This document shows positions 1 to 9,230 of a stretch of DNA of 53,017 nt, one piece after another. Both the position numbers and the translations under genes were made by a program. Each line of letters starts with the position of its first letter. The first letter of the stretch is position 1. The stretch comes from Thiobacillus sp. 65-1059 (lineage in GTDB: Bacteria; Pseudomonadota; Gammaproteobacteria; Burkholderiales; Thiobacillaceae): positions 1 to 53,017 of the forward strand of contig MKUE01000116.1 in assembly GCA_001897675.1 (NCBI GenBank). The letters are read 5' to 3'. Below the pieces are notes generated by a model. That model did not search any database and was not told where the DNA came from. It was given only the letters and a program-made list of their open reading frames with translations.

Positions 1-296
1 ACGAAGCCAAGCTGAAGCAGAAGCAGGTCCAGATCAAGGAAATCAAGTTCCGTCCGGGTACCGACGAAGGCGATTACCAGATCAAGCTGCGCAACCTGAT
101 CAAGTTTCTTGAAGAAGGCGACAAGACCAAGATCACATTGCGTTTTCGGGGGCGCGAAATGGCCCACCAGGAAATCGGCATGGCCCAGTTGCGGCGCGTG
201 TCGGCGGATCTGGCCGAACTCGCCGTGGTCGAGCAGTTCCCCAAGATGGAAGGCCGCCAGCTGGTGATGATGCTGGCGCCGAAGAAGAAGGCTTAA
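1..296 (+). CDS. infC: Translation initiation factor IF-3, C-terminal part (5' end outside window)
   Basis: IF-3 binds the 30S subunit and checks start-codon/initiator tRNA pairing. The visible 97 residues are the conserved C-terminal domain: the [14 protein letters not shown] segment, then [26 protein letters not shown] and the final MMLAPKKKA. The reading frame enters at base 3 and stops with TAA at 294-296. The N-terminal domain and start codon lie left of the window. It leads the infC-rpmI-rplT gene order found across bacteria. Identification is secure. Confidence 0.97.
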   Translation, partial: EAKLKQKQVQIKEIKFRPGTDEGDYQIKLRNLIKFLEEGDKTKITLRFRGREMAHQEIGMAQLRRVSADLAELAVVEQFPKMEGRQLVMMLAPKKKA

Positions 297-307
297 GTTT
301 CGAGACC

Positions 308-341
308 GGCGTTTCTCGTATCCTTCGGGATCAAAAACGCC
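308..341 (+). promoter_or_regulatory. Stem-loop with UUCG tetraloop between infC and rpmI
   Basis: GGCGTTT (308-314) pairs with AAACGCC (335-341), and inside it ATCC-TTCG-GGAT (320-331) forms a UUCG tetraloop hairpin. It lies in the 121-nt gap before rpmI. In other bacteria this operon is autoregulated by L20 binding to mRNA structure near rpmI. Whether this stem is the L20 target, a processing site or a partial terminator cannot be decided from sequence. Confidence 0.45.
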
Positions 342-417
342 ACAATACGTGCAGTCGGGTTGGTGAAGCATTCCGCGCCGCGGGATCACCTGGCCGCATG
401 AAATAAAAGGAAGCATC

Positions 418-615
418 ATGCCTAAGATGAAGAGCAAGAGCGGCGCCGCCAAGCGGTTCCGCGCGCTGGGCGGCGGCGGGTTCAAGCGCTCGCACGCATT
501 CATGCGCCACATTCTCACCAAGAAGAGCACCAAGCGTAAGCGCCAGTTGCGCGGCATGGAAACCGTCAATGCCAGCAACCACAAAGCGGTTGCCCGCATG
601 TTGCCCTACGCATAA
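418..615 (+). CDS. rpmI: 50S ribosomal protein L35
   Basis: This 65-residue basic protein has the L35 signature [14 protein letters not shown] near its start and the [16 protein letters not shown] core. It is the usual family length. L35 is a late-assembling component of the 50S subunit. An AAAAGGAAG ribosome-binding site precedes the ATG. It sits between infC and rplT and is separated from rplT by only 12 nt, so the two are cotranscribed and probably coregulated by L20. Confidence 0.98.
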   Translation: MPKMKSKSGAAKRFRALGGGGFKRSHAFMRHILTKKSTKRKRQLRGMETVNASNHKAVARMLPYA

Positions 616-627
616 AGGAGAGAAAGC

Positions 628-987
628 ATGCCACGCGTCAAACGGGGTGTAACCGCCCGCGCCAGCCACAAGAAAATCCTCGATGCCGCCAAAGGCTATC
701 GCGGTCGTCGCAAGAACGTATTCCGCGTCGCCAATGAAGCGGTGATGAAGGCCGGTCAGTACCAGTACCGCGACCGTCGTCAGCGCAAGCGCCAGTTCCG
801 CGCACTGTGGATTGCCCGTATCAACGCCGCCTCGCGGCAGCACGGCCTGACCTACAGCGTGTTCATGAACGGCTTGAGCCGCGCCGAGATCGGGATCGAC
901 CGCAAGGTGCTGTCCGACATCGCGATTTTCGACAAGGACGCCTTTGCCAAGATCGTCGAACAGGTCAAGGCCAAGCTGGCGGCGTAA
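628..987 (+). CDS. rplT: 50S ribosomal protein L20
   Basis: A 119-residue basic protein starting [12 protein letters not shown] with the L20 core [21 protein letters not shown] and [16 protein letters not shown]20 binds 23S rRNA early in 50S assembly and in many bacteria represses its own operon. AAAGGAGAG lies just upstream of the ATG. A strong Rho-independent terminator follows 16 nt after the stop, which ends this transcription unit before pheS. Confidence 0.98.
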   Translation: MPRVKRGVTARASHKKILDAAKGYRGRRKNVFRVANEAVMKAGQYQYRDRRQRKRQFRALWIARINAASRQHGLTYSVFMNGLSRAEIGIDRKVLSDIAIFDKDAFAKIVEQVKAKLAA

Positions 988-1003
988 GCCGTCAAACCGT
1001 CGC

Positions 1004-1029
1004 AAAAAAAGGCCGCAAGGCCTTTTTTT
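1004..1029 (+). terminator. Rho-independent terminator after rplT
   Basis: A-run (1004-1010), GGCC, GCAA loop, GGCC and a seven-T run (1023-1029). The A and T runs extend the stem, so the structure could work in both directions. Confidence 0.85.
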
Positions 1030-1041
1030 GTTTGTGATTGA

Positions 1042-2076
<1,035 letters not shown>

Positions 2077-2092
2077 TTAGGGCGCATACATC

Positions 2093-4438
2093 ATGCAATT
2101 TTCAGAAGCCTGGCTGCGCAGCCTGGTCAACCCCGCACTTGATACGCCCCAACTGGCCCACGCATTGACCATGGCCGGGCTGGAAGTCGAGGCCTTGACG
2201 CCGGCCGCCCCGCCGTTCAACACCGTAGTGGTGGCCGAGATCCTGGCGGCGGAAAAACACCCCGACGCCGACCGTCTGCGCGTGTGCCGGGTCGACGTCG
2301 GCGAGGCGGCGCCGGTCACCATCGTGTGCGGCGCGCCCAACGCGGCGGCCGGACTCAAGGTGCCGTGCGCCCGTCCGGGGGCGAGGCTGCCGGGGATCGA
2401 AATCAAGGTCGCCAAGGTGCGTGGCGTCGAGTCCTTCGGCATGCTGTGCTCGACCAAGGAACTGGGTCTGGAAGGCGCGGCCGACGGCCTGATGGTGTTG
2501 CCTGCGGATGCGCCGGTGGGCGAGGATTTCCGCGCCTGGCTCAACCTCGACGATACCCTTATCACCCTGAAGCTCACGCCCAACCGTGCGGACTGCCTGT
2601 CGCTGCATGGCGTGGCGCGCGAGGTCGGGGCGATCACCGGTGCCGAGGTGCGTCTGCCGCAGATACGCGAAACGCCAGCCCGTATCCACGACACGGTGCC
2701 GCTGCACGTGGCGGCAAGCGGGGCCTGCCCGCTCTATCTGGGACGCGTGGTGCGCGGCATCGACGCGCAGGCGCCCACCCCGCGCTGGATGGCGGAGCGG
2801 CTGGAGCGCAGCGGCATCCGTCCGCTGCTGGCGCCGGTCGACATCACCAATTACGTGCTGCTCGAACTCGGCCAGCCGATGCATGCCTTCGCGCTGTCGC
2901 GCCTCAGCGGCGGCATCGAGGTGCGGCTGGCGCGTGCGGGCGAAACACTCGAGCTGCTGAATGGCCAGACCGCAGAACTGGCACCCGACATGCTGGTGAT
3001 CGCCGATGCCAGCGGGCCGGTGGCGCTGGCCGGGATCATGGGCGGGCAGCCGACCAGCGTGGAACGCGTTACGGTCGATGTCTTCCTCGAAGCCGCGTTC
3101 TTCGCGCCGACGGCGATCGCCGGGCGCGCGCGGCGGCTGGGCCTGTCCACCGACTCGTCGCATCGTTTCGAGCGCGGCGTCGACTACGCCGCGACGCGTC
3201 AGGCGATGGAGCGGGCAACGCAGTTGCTGCTCGACATCTGCGGCGGCCAGCCGGGGCCGATCGCCGAAGCGGTGGCCGGATTGCCGCAGCGCGAGCCGAT
3301 CACCCTGCGCCTGGCGCGGCTGAAGCGTGTGGCCGGCATCGAACTCGACGCGGATCAGGTGGCGCGTGGCCTCAGCGCGCTCGGCGCGCAGGTCGAGCGC
3401 CAGGGCGATTGCCTGGCCGTCATGCCGCCGAGCTTCCGCTTCGATCTGGCGATCGAGGAGGACCTGATCGAAGAGGCGGTGCGCCTGTTCGGCTACGACA
3501 ACATTCCGGCGCAGCCGCCGGCAGCGCCGTCGCGTATGCTGCCGCAGGACGAAACCATGCTGGCCGACGACGTCCTGCGCCAGATGCTGGTCGGGCTGGA
3601 TTACCAGGAAGTCATCACCTACAGCTTCGTCGATCCGGCGTGGGAAACGGCGTTGAATGCCGACGCCCGCCCGTTGCCCCTGGCCAATCCCATCGCCAGC
3701 CAGCTGTCGGCGATGCGCACCACGCTGTGGGGTGGCCTGATCGAGACGCTGCGCCATAATCTCAACCGCCAGCAGGAACGGGTGCGCATTTTCGAGCTGG
3801 GGCGGGTGTATGCGTCGCAGGTCGAACAGCCGATGAAGCTGGGCGGCCTCGCTTATGGTGAGGTGCAACCTGAACAATGGGGCGCAACTGCGCGCCGTAT
3901 CGATTTCTTCGATCTCAAAGGCGACCTGGAGCGTCTGTTCAGCCACCCGCTCGACAGCCGGCGCGGCGCCCATCCCGCACTGCATCCGGGACAGTGCGCC
4001 GAACTTTGGACCGGGGGCCGGGCGATCGGCTGGATTGGTGCACTGCATCCGCGCCTGGTGCAGGCATTCGATCTGCCGGCCGTGCCGGTGCTGTTCGAGC
4101 TCGACAGCCAGGCGCTCGCCCGGCGTGCCTTGCCACGCCATGCGGCCTTGTCGCGCTTCCCGCTGGTGCGGCGCGATCTGGCGTTCATGCTGGACATTCA
4201 TACCCCGGCCGGTGAACTATTGGCCGCGCTACGCGAGGCTGCGTCGCCCCAGGTGCGGTCGATCGAGGTGTTCGACGACTACCGCGGAAAAGGCATAGGA
4301 GAAAACCAAAAAAGCCTTGCCATTCTGGTAGTTATGCAAGATACTGAACGCACATTGACGGATCGGGAAGTGGAGGATGCAGTGCAAAAACTGATCGACG
4401 CCGCGCTTCGCCAGTGTAATGCCAGTTTGCGTGCGTGA
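2093..4438 (+). CDS. pheT: Phenylalanine-tRNA ligase beta subunit
   Basis: The 781-residue partner of PheS, close to the usual length of about 795. Domains in order: the N-terminal tRNA-binding OB-fold (about 40-150), B3/B4 editing domain with the NRADCLSLHGVAREV segment near 165, B5 (about 395-480), the degenerate class II core (to about 680) and the C-terminal FDX-ACB anticodon-binding domain with FPLVRRDLAFML. The editing domain removes mis-charged tyrosine. It is in an operon with pheS, and ihfA follows after 36 nt, the same order as in E. coli. Confidence 0.98.
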   Translation: MQFSEAWLRSLVNPALDTPQLAHALTMAGLEVEALTPAAPPFNTVVVAEILAAEKHPDADRLRVCRVDVGEAAPVTIVCGAPNAAAGLKVPCARPGARLPGIEIKVAKVRGVESFGMLCSTKELGLEGAADGLMVLPADAPVGEDFRAWLNLDDTLITLKLTPNRADCLSLHGVAREVGAITGAEVRLPQIRETPARIHDTVPLHVAASGACPLYLGRVVRGIDAQAPTPRWMAERLERSGIRPLLAPVDITNYVLLELGQPMHAFALSRLSGGIEVRLARAGETLELLNGQTAELAPDMLVIADASGPVALAGIMGGQPTSVERVTVDVFLEAAFFAPTAIAGRARRLGLSTDSSHRFERGVDYAATRQAMERATQLLLDICGGQPGPIAEAVAGLPQREPITLRLARLKRVAGIELDADQVARGLSALGAQVERQGDCLAVMPPSFRFDLAIEEDLIEEAVRLFGYDNIPAQPPAAPSRMLPQDETMLADDVLRQMLVGLDYQEVITYSFVDPAWETALNADARPLPLANPIASQLSAMRTTLWGGLIETLRHNLNRQQERVRIFELGRVYASQVEQPMKLGGLAYGEVQPEQWGATARRIDFFDLKGDLERLFSHPLDSRRGAHPALHPGQCAELWTGGRAIGWIGALHPRLVQAFDLPAVPVLFELDSQALARRALPRHAALSRFPLVRRDLAFMLDIHTPAGELLAALREAASPQVRSIEVFDDYRGKGIGENQKSLAILVVMQDTERTLTDREVEDAVQKLIDAALRQCNASLRA

Positions 4439-4474
4439 CGCTTTTCCTCACGAGCCATCCCTGCTGACACGACC

Positions 4475-4789
4475 ATGACCACCCTGACAAAAGCTGATCT
4501 GGCCGAACTGCTGTTCGAAAAAGTGGGTTTGAATAAACGCGAAGCCAAGGATGTCGTCGAGTCATTTTTCGATGAAATCCGCTTGTCGCTCGAAAAAGGC
4601 GACATCGTCAAACTATCCGGTTTCGGCAATTTCCAGTGCCGGGAAAAACCGCAGCGTCCAGGCCGCAACCCCAAGACCGGCGAAGAAATGCCGATTTCCG
4701 CGCGCCGCGTGGTGACCTTCCACGCCAGCCAGAAACTTAAATCCCAGGTCGAAGGCGCCCAAATTGGAACGCCCACCAGCCCGGAGTGA
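4475..4789 (+). CDS. ihfA: Integration host factor alpha subunit
   Basis: A 104-residue member of the HU/IHF DNA-bending family. It has the alpha-subunit N-terminus [20 protein letters not shown], the conserved [22 protein letters not shown] arm with the intercalating Pro, and the C-terminal [11 protein letters not shown]. Position directly after pheT is typical of ihfA. The 3' end overlaps the next gene by 26 nt. Confidence 0.97.
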   Translation: MTTLTKADLAELLFEKVGLNKREAKDVVESFFDEIRLSLEKGDIVKLSGFGNFQCREKPQRPGRNPKTGEEMPISARRVVTFHASQKLKSQVEGAQIGTPTSPE

Positions 4790-5123
4790 ACTCCCGCCGA
4801 TCCCGGCCAAACGCTATTTCACCATCGGTGAAGTCTCGGAGCTGTGCGCCGTCAAGGCGCACGTGCTGCGCTACTGGGAGCAGGAGTTTACCCAGTTGCG
4901 CCCGGTCAAGCGGCGCGGCAACCGGCGTTATTACCAGCACCACGAGGTGCTGCTGATCCGCCGCATCCGCGAACTGCTGTACGAAGAAGGCTTCACCATC
5001 AGCGGTGCGCGCCAACGCCTCGAGCACGACGCCGAGCCCACGCCCGAAGCCGCACCCGCCGCGACGCCGGATCTTTCCCATGTGCGCGCTGAAATCTCGG
5101 CCATCCTGAAAATATTGGGCTGA
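4764..5123 (+). CDS. MerR-family transcriptional regulator
   Basis: This 119-residue protein opens the MerR winged helix at [26 protein letters not shown] (about residues 17-42), followed by the [26 protein letters not shown] wing and helices. No metal-binding Cys pattern or effector domain is present, so it belongs to the short uncharacterised MerR proteins that follow ihfA in proteobacteria. The only plausible start in frame is TTG at 4764, inside ihfA, which suggests translational coupling. Confidence 0.9.
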   Translation: MERPPARSELPPIPAKRYFTIGEVSELCAVKAHVLRYWEQEFTQLRPVKRRGNRRYYQHHEVLLIRRIRELLYEEGFTISGARQRLEHDAEPTPEAAPAATPDLSHVRAEISAILKILG

Positions 5124-5169
5124 CGGGCTTCCGTGTCGTGCCGGTCATCTGTTAGAATCTCGGGCTTCG

Positions 5170-5247
<78 letters not shown>

Positions 5248-5263
5248 ACAAATCAGGGAATCA

Positions 5264-5288
5264 GGGTCGGGTCATCCCGGCCCTTTTT
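5264..5288 (+). terminator. Rho-independent terminator after tRNA-Pro
   Basis: GGGTCGGG (5264-5271), loop TCAT, CCCGGCCC (5276-5283) and TTTTT. The stem has one G-T wobble. Confidence 0.85.
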
Positions 5289-5381
5289 CTTTGCAGCGAC
5301 AGAAACCCTGTTGCCGTTGCGACATCTGTAATGTCCGGTACAGGCACTATATTTATCGTTTGTTCATATCAGGAGAGAGTT

Positions 5382-5966
5382 ATGGAACACACTTTGCCCG
5401 CACTGCCCTTTGCCATGGACGCGCTCGCGCCGCACATGTCCCAGGAGACCTTCGAATACCACTACGCCAAGCACCATCAGGCCTACGTCACCAACCTCAA
5501 CAACCTGATCAAGGGCACCGACTTCGAGACCAAGTCGCTCGAGGACATCGTCAAGAGCGCGCCCGCCGGCGGCGTCTACAACAACGCCGCGCAGGTGTGG
5601 AACCACAGCTTCTTCTGGAACTGCCTCAGCCCCAACGGCGGCGGCGCGCCCTCCGGCGCCCTGGCCGACGCCATCAACCAGAAGTGGGGTTCGCTGGATG
5701 AATTCAAGAAGGCCTTCCAGGCCAGCGCCGTGGGCAATTTCGGTTCCGGCTGGACCTGGCTGGTGAAGAAGGCCGACGGTTCGGTCGACATCGTCAACAT
5801 GGGTGCCGCCGGCACCCCGCTGACCACCGGCGACAAGGCCCTGCTGTGCGTCGACGTGTGGGAGCACGCCTACTACATCGACTACCGCAACCTGCGTCCC
5901 AAGTTCGTCGAGACCTTCCTCAACAACCTGGTGAACTGGAAGTTCGCGGAAGCGAACTTCGCCTGA
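5382..5966 (+). CDS. sodB: Superoxide dismutase (Fe type)
   Basis: Dismutates superoxide in the cytoplasm. The protein is 194 residues, the usual size. Metal ligands are visible in context: His in YHYAKHHQAYV (about 27), His in NHSFFWNCL (about 74), and Asp and His in DVWEHAYYIDYRN (about 157 and 161). The AAQVWNHSF and GSGWTWLV motifs fit the iron form rather than the manganese form, although cambialistic use is possible. The start is the ATG after AGGAGAGAG; the open frame extends upstream without a credible start. It has a terminator on both sides, so it is monocistronic. Confidence 0.96.
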   Translation: MEHTLPALPFAMDALAPHMSQETFEYHYAKHHQAYVTNLNNLIKGTDFETKSLEDIVKSAPAGGVYNNAAQVWNHSFFWNCLSPNGGGAPSGALADAINQKWGSLDEFKKAFQASAVGNFGSGWTWLVKKADGSVDIVNMGAAGTPLTTGDKALLCVDVWEHAYYIDYRNLRPKFVETFLNNLVNWKFAEANFA

Positions 5967-6006
5967 ATCCGCATCGTTGAAGCGGCCAGCAGCTGCTGAA
6001 AACCGC

Positions 6007-6031
6007 AACCGGGGCGCAATGCCCCGGTTTT
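6007..6031 (+). terminator. Terminator after sodB, probably bidirectional
   Basis: AACCGGGGC (6007-6015), loop GCAAT, GCCCCGGTT (6021-6029), then T residues. It lies between sodB and the convergent gene ending at 6030, so it can serve both. Confidence 0.85.
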
Positions 6032-6716
6032 ATTTCGTCTCCGTGCTGGCGTCCGCCAGGTGAAGGATATCCAGATAGCCGCGTTCGGCCATCCTCCGCG
6101 CTTCGTTCAACAGGGCCGCATTTTCCGCATTCGGCGATTCGTTGCCGTCGAGCAGGCGCAGCATGCGCGTCCAGCGCTCGCGCTGGTTCGCCACGGTCTT
6201 CGGCGCAGCAAGCCCCTGCCGCCGCAGCTCGGATGCGCGGCTGACGAGGCGGAACTTCGCGGCTTCGAGCTGCGGCGGCAGCGGCAGGGACAGGTTGAAC
6301 GTGAGATCGAGACGGTAGGGCGCTTCGACTTCGCTGTCAGATTCCGGCGGCGGGCGCCACGAGAGTTCGTCAGGGCCGGGTGCGACACGCTCGGGATCGA
6401 GCGGGAACTTGTAGAAGCCCCATTTCGCGCCCATCCAGCATTCGAGCAGCACACGCTCGTCTTCTCCCATGCACAGCTCGCCTTCGGGCGCGGCGATTTC
6501 GGCGTTGCCCGGCAGCGGGCCGTAGGCGCGCGCATCCTGCTTCCATCTTGAAAAGTTGCGCTGCGGCGGGGAGCCGTAGTCGGCTTCGAGCGCGCGCCAG
6601 ATGGCGATGAAGGCCTGGTAGTCGCGCCGGTAGTCCGGGTTGCGGCGCAGGAATTCCCATGCCCACTGGTCGCGCGTCAGCGCGTCACCTGGTGCGGGGG
6701 GCGGCTCGGAATTCAC
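6030..6716 (-). CDS. Uncharacterised protein with DUF6499-like N-terminus, coupled to selO
   Basis: A 228-residue soluble protein when read from GTG at 6716, which overlaps the selO stop codon as GTGA. I prefer this start to the longer open frame because of that coupling. The segment WAWEFLRRNPDYRRDYQAF (about 18-36) and the later WGFYKFPLDP resemble the 'transcriptional regulator-like' DUF6499 proteins of betaproteobacteria; this is recalled, not computed. There is no signal peptide, membrane segment or catalytic motif that I recognise. Its translation depends on selO, so a shared role is possible but the function is unknown. Confidence 0.7.
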   Translation of the reverse strand: MNSEPPPAPGDALTRDQWAWEFLRRNPDYRRDYQAFIAIWRALEADYGSPPQRNFSRWKQDARAYGPLPGNAEIAAPEGELCMGEDERVLLECWMGAKWGFYKFPLDPERVAPGPDELSWRPPPESDSEVEAPYRLDLTFNLSLPLPPQLEAAKFRLVSRASELRRQGLAAPKTVANQRERWTRMLRLLDGNESPNAENAALLNEARRMAERGYLDILHLADASTETK

Positions 6717-8179
6717 GACGAGCAGCTGACCTCGATCTGCTTCGCCCAGTCGGGCGGCTCGGCGGCGTAAGCCTCGCATTCCGGCTGCTCGTCATGAGGC
6801 CGCGACAGCAGCGCGTGCAGGCGATTGACCTCGCTGTAATCGCGTTCGTCCACGGCGCGGCGGATGGCGACTTCGGCCAGGTGGTTGCGCAGGATGTATT
6901 TCGGATTGACGCGCCGCATCGCCTGGCCGCGCTCGGCATCCACCGAGCCCTGCTGGCGCAGCGCGGCGGCGTAGCGGGCCGCCCAGGCGTCGAACGCCGC
7001 ACGGTCGAGGAAGAGGTCGCGCAGCGGCGGATTGACGGCGCCGGGGCTGCTGTCGAAATCGCACAGGCGGCGCAGGAAGATCGTGTAGTCGACGCGGTTT
7101 TGCGCGAGCAGCTGCAGCGCGTCCGTGAGGATCGGCAGCAGACCCTCGCCGGCCGCGAGGCCGAACTTTTCTGCCATGCGGGCGAGGTAGGCCTGGCCGA
7201 ATTGCCGCGGGTAGTCGCCGATCGCGGCGGAGGCGGTTTCCACCGACAGCAGCGGCACCAGCGTCTGCGCGAGCTTGGTGAGATTCCACGCGGCGACGTC
7301 GGGCTGCTGGTCGAAGGCATAGCGTCCGCCGCTGTCGGAATGGTTGCAGACGAAGCCGGGGTCGAAGGCGTCGAGGAAGCCGAACGGGCCGTAGTCGAGA
7401 GTGAGGCCGAGGATCGACATGTTGTCGGTGTTCATCACGCCGTGCGAGAAGCCGACCGCCTGCCACTGCGCCATCAGCTCGGCGGTGCGGCGGGCGATTT
7501 CGCGCAGCAGTTCGGCGTGGGGTTCGGCGCGCGCCGCCAGTTCGGGGTAGTAGCGCGCGATGACGTAGTCGGCCAGTTGCCGGATCGGCTCGACCTGGTT
7601 CCTGTAGTAGAACACCTCGAAGGAACCGAAGCGCACGAAGCTCGGCGCCAGCCGCGTCACCAGCGCGGCGGTCTCGACCTCCTCGCGGTAGACCGGATGA
7701 TCGCTGCCGACGATGGCGAGGGCGCGCGTGGTGGGGATGCCGAGCGCGTGCATGGCTTCGGAACAGAGGAATTCTCGGATGCTCGAACGCAGCACCGCGC
7801 GGCCGTCGCCGCCGCGCGAGTAGGGGGTGCGTCCGGCGCCCTTCAATTGCACTTCCCAGCCTTCGCCGGCGGCATTCTTCACCTCGCCCAGCAGGATCGC
7901 GCGGCCGTCACCCAACTGCGGCACGTAGTGGCCGAACTGGTGTCCGGCATACAGCGCGGCGAGCGCGTCCATCCCCGGCAGCGATTGGTTGCCGGCCAGC
8001 GTGCGGATCAGTTCGGGACGGGCGATTTCGCTGTCGTCGAGGTCGAGCAGCGCCAGCGCTTGCGGGCTGTGGCAGACGAGATAAGGATCGGGGACGGGCG
8101 TGGGGCAGACGCGCGAATAAAAGATTTCCGGCAGGCGGGCGAAGCCGTTGTCGAAGGCCAGCGATTCAAGTTTGGGCAT
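6713..8179 (-). CDS. selO: Protein adenylyltransferase SelO
   Basis: SelO is a pseudokinase-fold enzyme that transfers AMP from ATP to Ser/Thr/Tyr of target proteins and is linked to oxidative stress control. The 488 residues match the family length. Visible motifs: YAGHQFGHYVPQLGDGRA (about 98-115), VQLKGAGRTPYSRGGDGRAVLRSSIREFL (about 129-157), and the catalytic loop VGFSHGVMNTDNMSILGLTLDYGPFGFLD. The C-terminus ends Cys-Ser-Ser; in eukaryotic SelO this cysteine position is selenocysteine. Here the codon is a normal Cys codon, so no Sec insertion is needed. It lies 109 bp downstream of egtD on the same strand. Confidence 0.95.
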   Translation of the reverse strand: MPKLESLAFDNGFARLPEIFYSRVCPTPVPDPYLVCHSPQALALLDLDDSEIARPELIRTLAGNQSLPGMDALAALYAGHQFGHYVPQLGDGRAILLGEVKNAAGEGWEVQLKGAGRTPYSRGGDGRAVLRSSIREFLCSEAMHALGIPTTRALAIVGSDHPVYREEVETAALVTRLAPSFVRFGSFEVFYYRNQVEPIRQLADYVIARYYPELAARAEPHAELLREIARRTAELMAQWQAVGFSHGVMNTDNMSILGLTLDYGPFGFLDAFDPGFVCNHSDSGGRYAFDQQPDVAAWNLTKLAQTLVPLLSVETASAAIGDYPRQFGQAYLARMAEKFGLAAGEGLLPILTDALQLLAQNRVDYTIFLRRLCDFDSSPGAVNPPLRDLFLDRAAFDAWAARYAAALRQQGSVDAERGQAMRRVNPKYILRNHLAEVAIRRAVDERDYSEVNRLHALLSRPHDEQPECEAYAAEPPDWAKQIEVSCSS

Positions 8180-8288
8180 GGGGAAATTCTAAAGCCTGGC
8201 AGGGTTTGCGCGACCCGCCCGACGACAGGGTTACCCGCCCACCGTGGGCGCCATGACGCGCATTCCGGCTTGCCCGGCGCGCGCCTGC

Positions 8289-9230
8289 CTACCCGTACAG
8301 CTGGACAGCGAATCCCTCCTGTTCCCATTCGTCCGCCAGTTTCCAGCCGGCGTTTCCCGCAATCGCGCTGAATTCGTCGCGGCGGAACTTGTAGGAATGC
8401 TCGGTATGCAGCGTCTCGCCGAGGGCGAAATGGAAACGCCGGCCCGCTACGCTCACCGTCTGCGCGGCAAGGCTGACCAGATGCATCTCGATGCGGCCGG
8501 CAACCGGATTGTAGAAGGCATAGTGGCGGAATCGGGCGGGGTCGAAATCGGCGTCCAGTTCGCGGTTCAGGCGTTCGAGGAGGTTGAGGTTGAAGGCGGC
8601 GGTGATGCCGGCAGCGTCGTTATAGGCGGCGTGCAGGAGCAGCGGATCTTTCTTGAGGTCGAAGCCGATGAGCAGGTGCCCATCGGCGCCGGCCAGCTGG
8701 CGGAAGCGCGCGAGCAGGGCGGTCGCGGTGTCGGGCGGGAAGTTGCCGATGCTGGAGCCGGGGTAATAGATCAGTCGCCGGCCGGGCGGCAGGCAAGGGG
8801 CCGCGGCTTCCAGGTCGCGGAGGAAATCCATGCCCAGCGCGGTGACGGCAAGTTGCGGGTAGGCGCGGGCGAGGGTTTGCGCGGCGGCGGCCAGCGGGGC
8901 GCCGGCGATGTCCAGGACGACGAGGTGGGTGGGGTGCAGGGCGTCGAGCAGCAGGCGCACCTTGCGGCACTCGCCGGCGCCCGGCTCGACGATGCAGTCG
9001 AGCGGGCCGACGGCGGCCGCGATGTCGGGCAGGCGGGAGGCCATGAGCGTCCGTTCGGTACGGCAGAGGGCATATTCAGGCTGCGCGCAAATGGCCTCGA
9101 ACAGACGGCAGCCCGTCTCGTCATAGAAATATTTCGGCGGAATGGATTTGGGGCAGGCGGCCAGGCCGCCCAGCACGTCGCTGCGCAAATCGTCGGCGGC
9201 GACGGGAAAGTCCTGAAAGGTGAACGCCAC
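8289..9230 (-). CDS. egtD: L-histidine N-alpha-methyltransferase EgtD
   Basis: Trimethylates histidine with three SAM to give hercynine, the precursor of ergothioneine and selenoneine. The 313-residue protein carries the family marks: IPPKYFYDETGCRLFEAI near 30, the SAM-binding VEPGAGECRKVR near 85, PGSSIGNFPP near 155, and the C-terminal ALGETLHTEHSYKFRRDEF. The start is GTG at 9230, immediately after the selD stop codon, so the two are cotranscribed and probably coupled. The neighbours selD and the divergent SenA/EgtB-like gene argue for use of hercynine in selenoneine synthesis rather than, or besides, ergothioneine. Confidence 0.95.
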   Translation of the reverse strand: MAFTFQDFPVAADDLRSDVLGGLAACPKSIPPKYFYDETGCRLFEAICAQPEYALCRTERTLMASRLPDIAAAVGPLDCIVEPGAGECRKVRLLLDALHPTHLVVLDIAGAPLAAAAQTLARAYPQLAVTALGMDFLRDLEAAAPCLPPGRRLIYYPGSSIGNFPPDTATALLARFRQLAGADGHLLIGFDLKKDPLLLHAAYNDAAGITAAFNLNLLERLNRELDADFDPARFRHYAFYNPVAGRIEMHLVSLAAQTVSVAGRRFHFALGETLHTEHSYKFRRDEFSAIAGNAGWKLADEWEQEGFAVQLYG

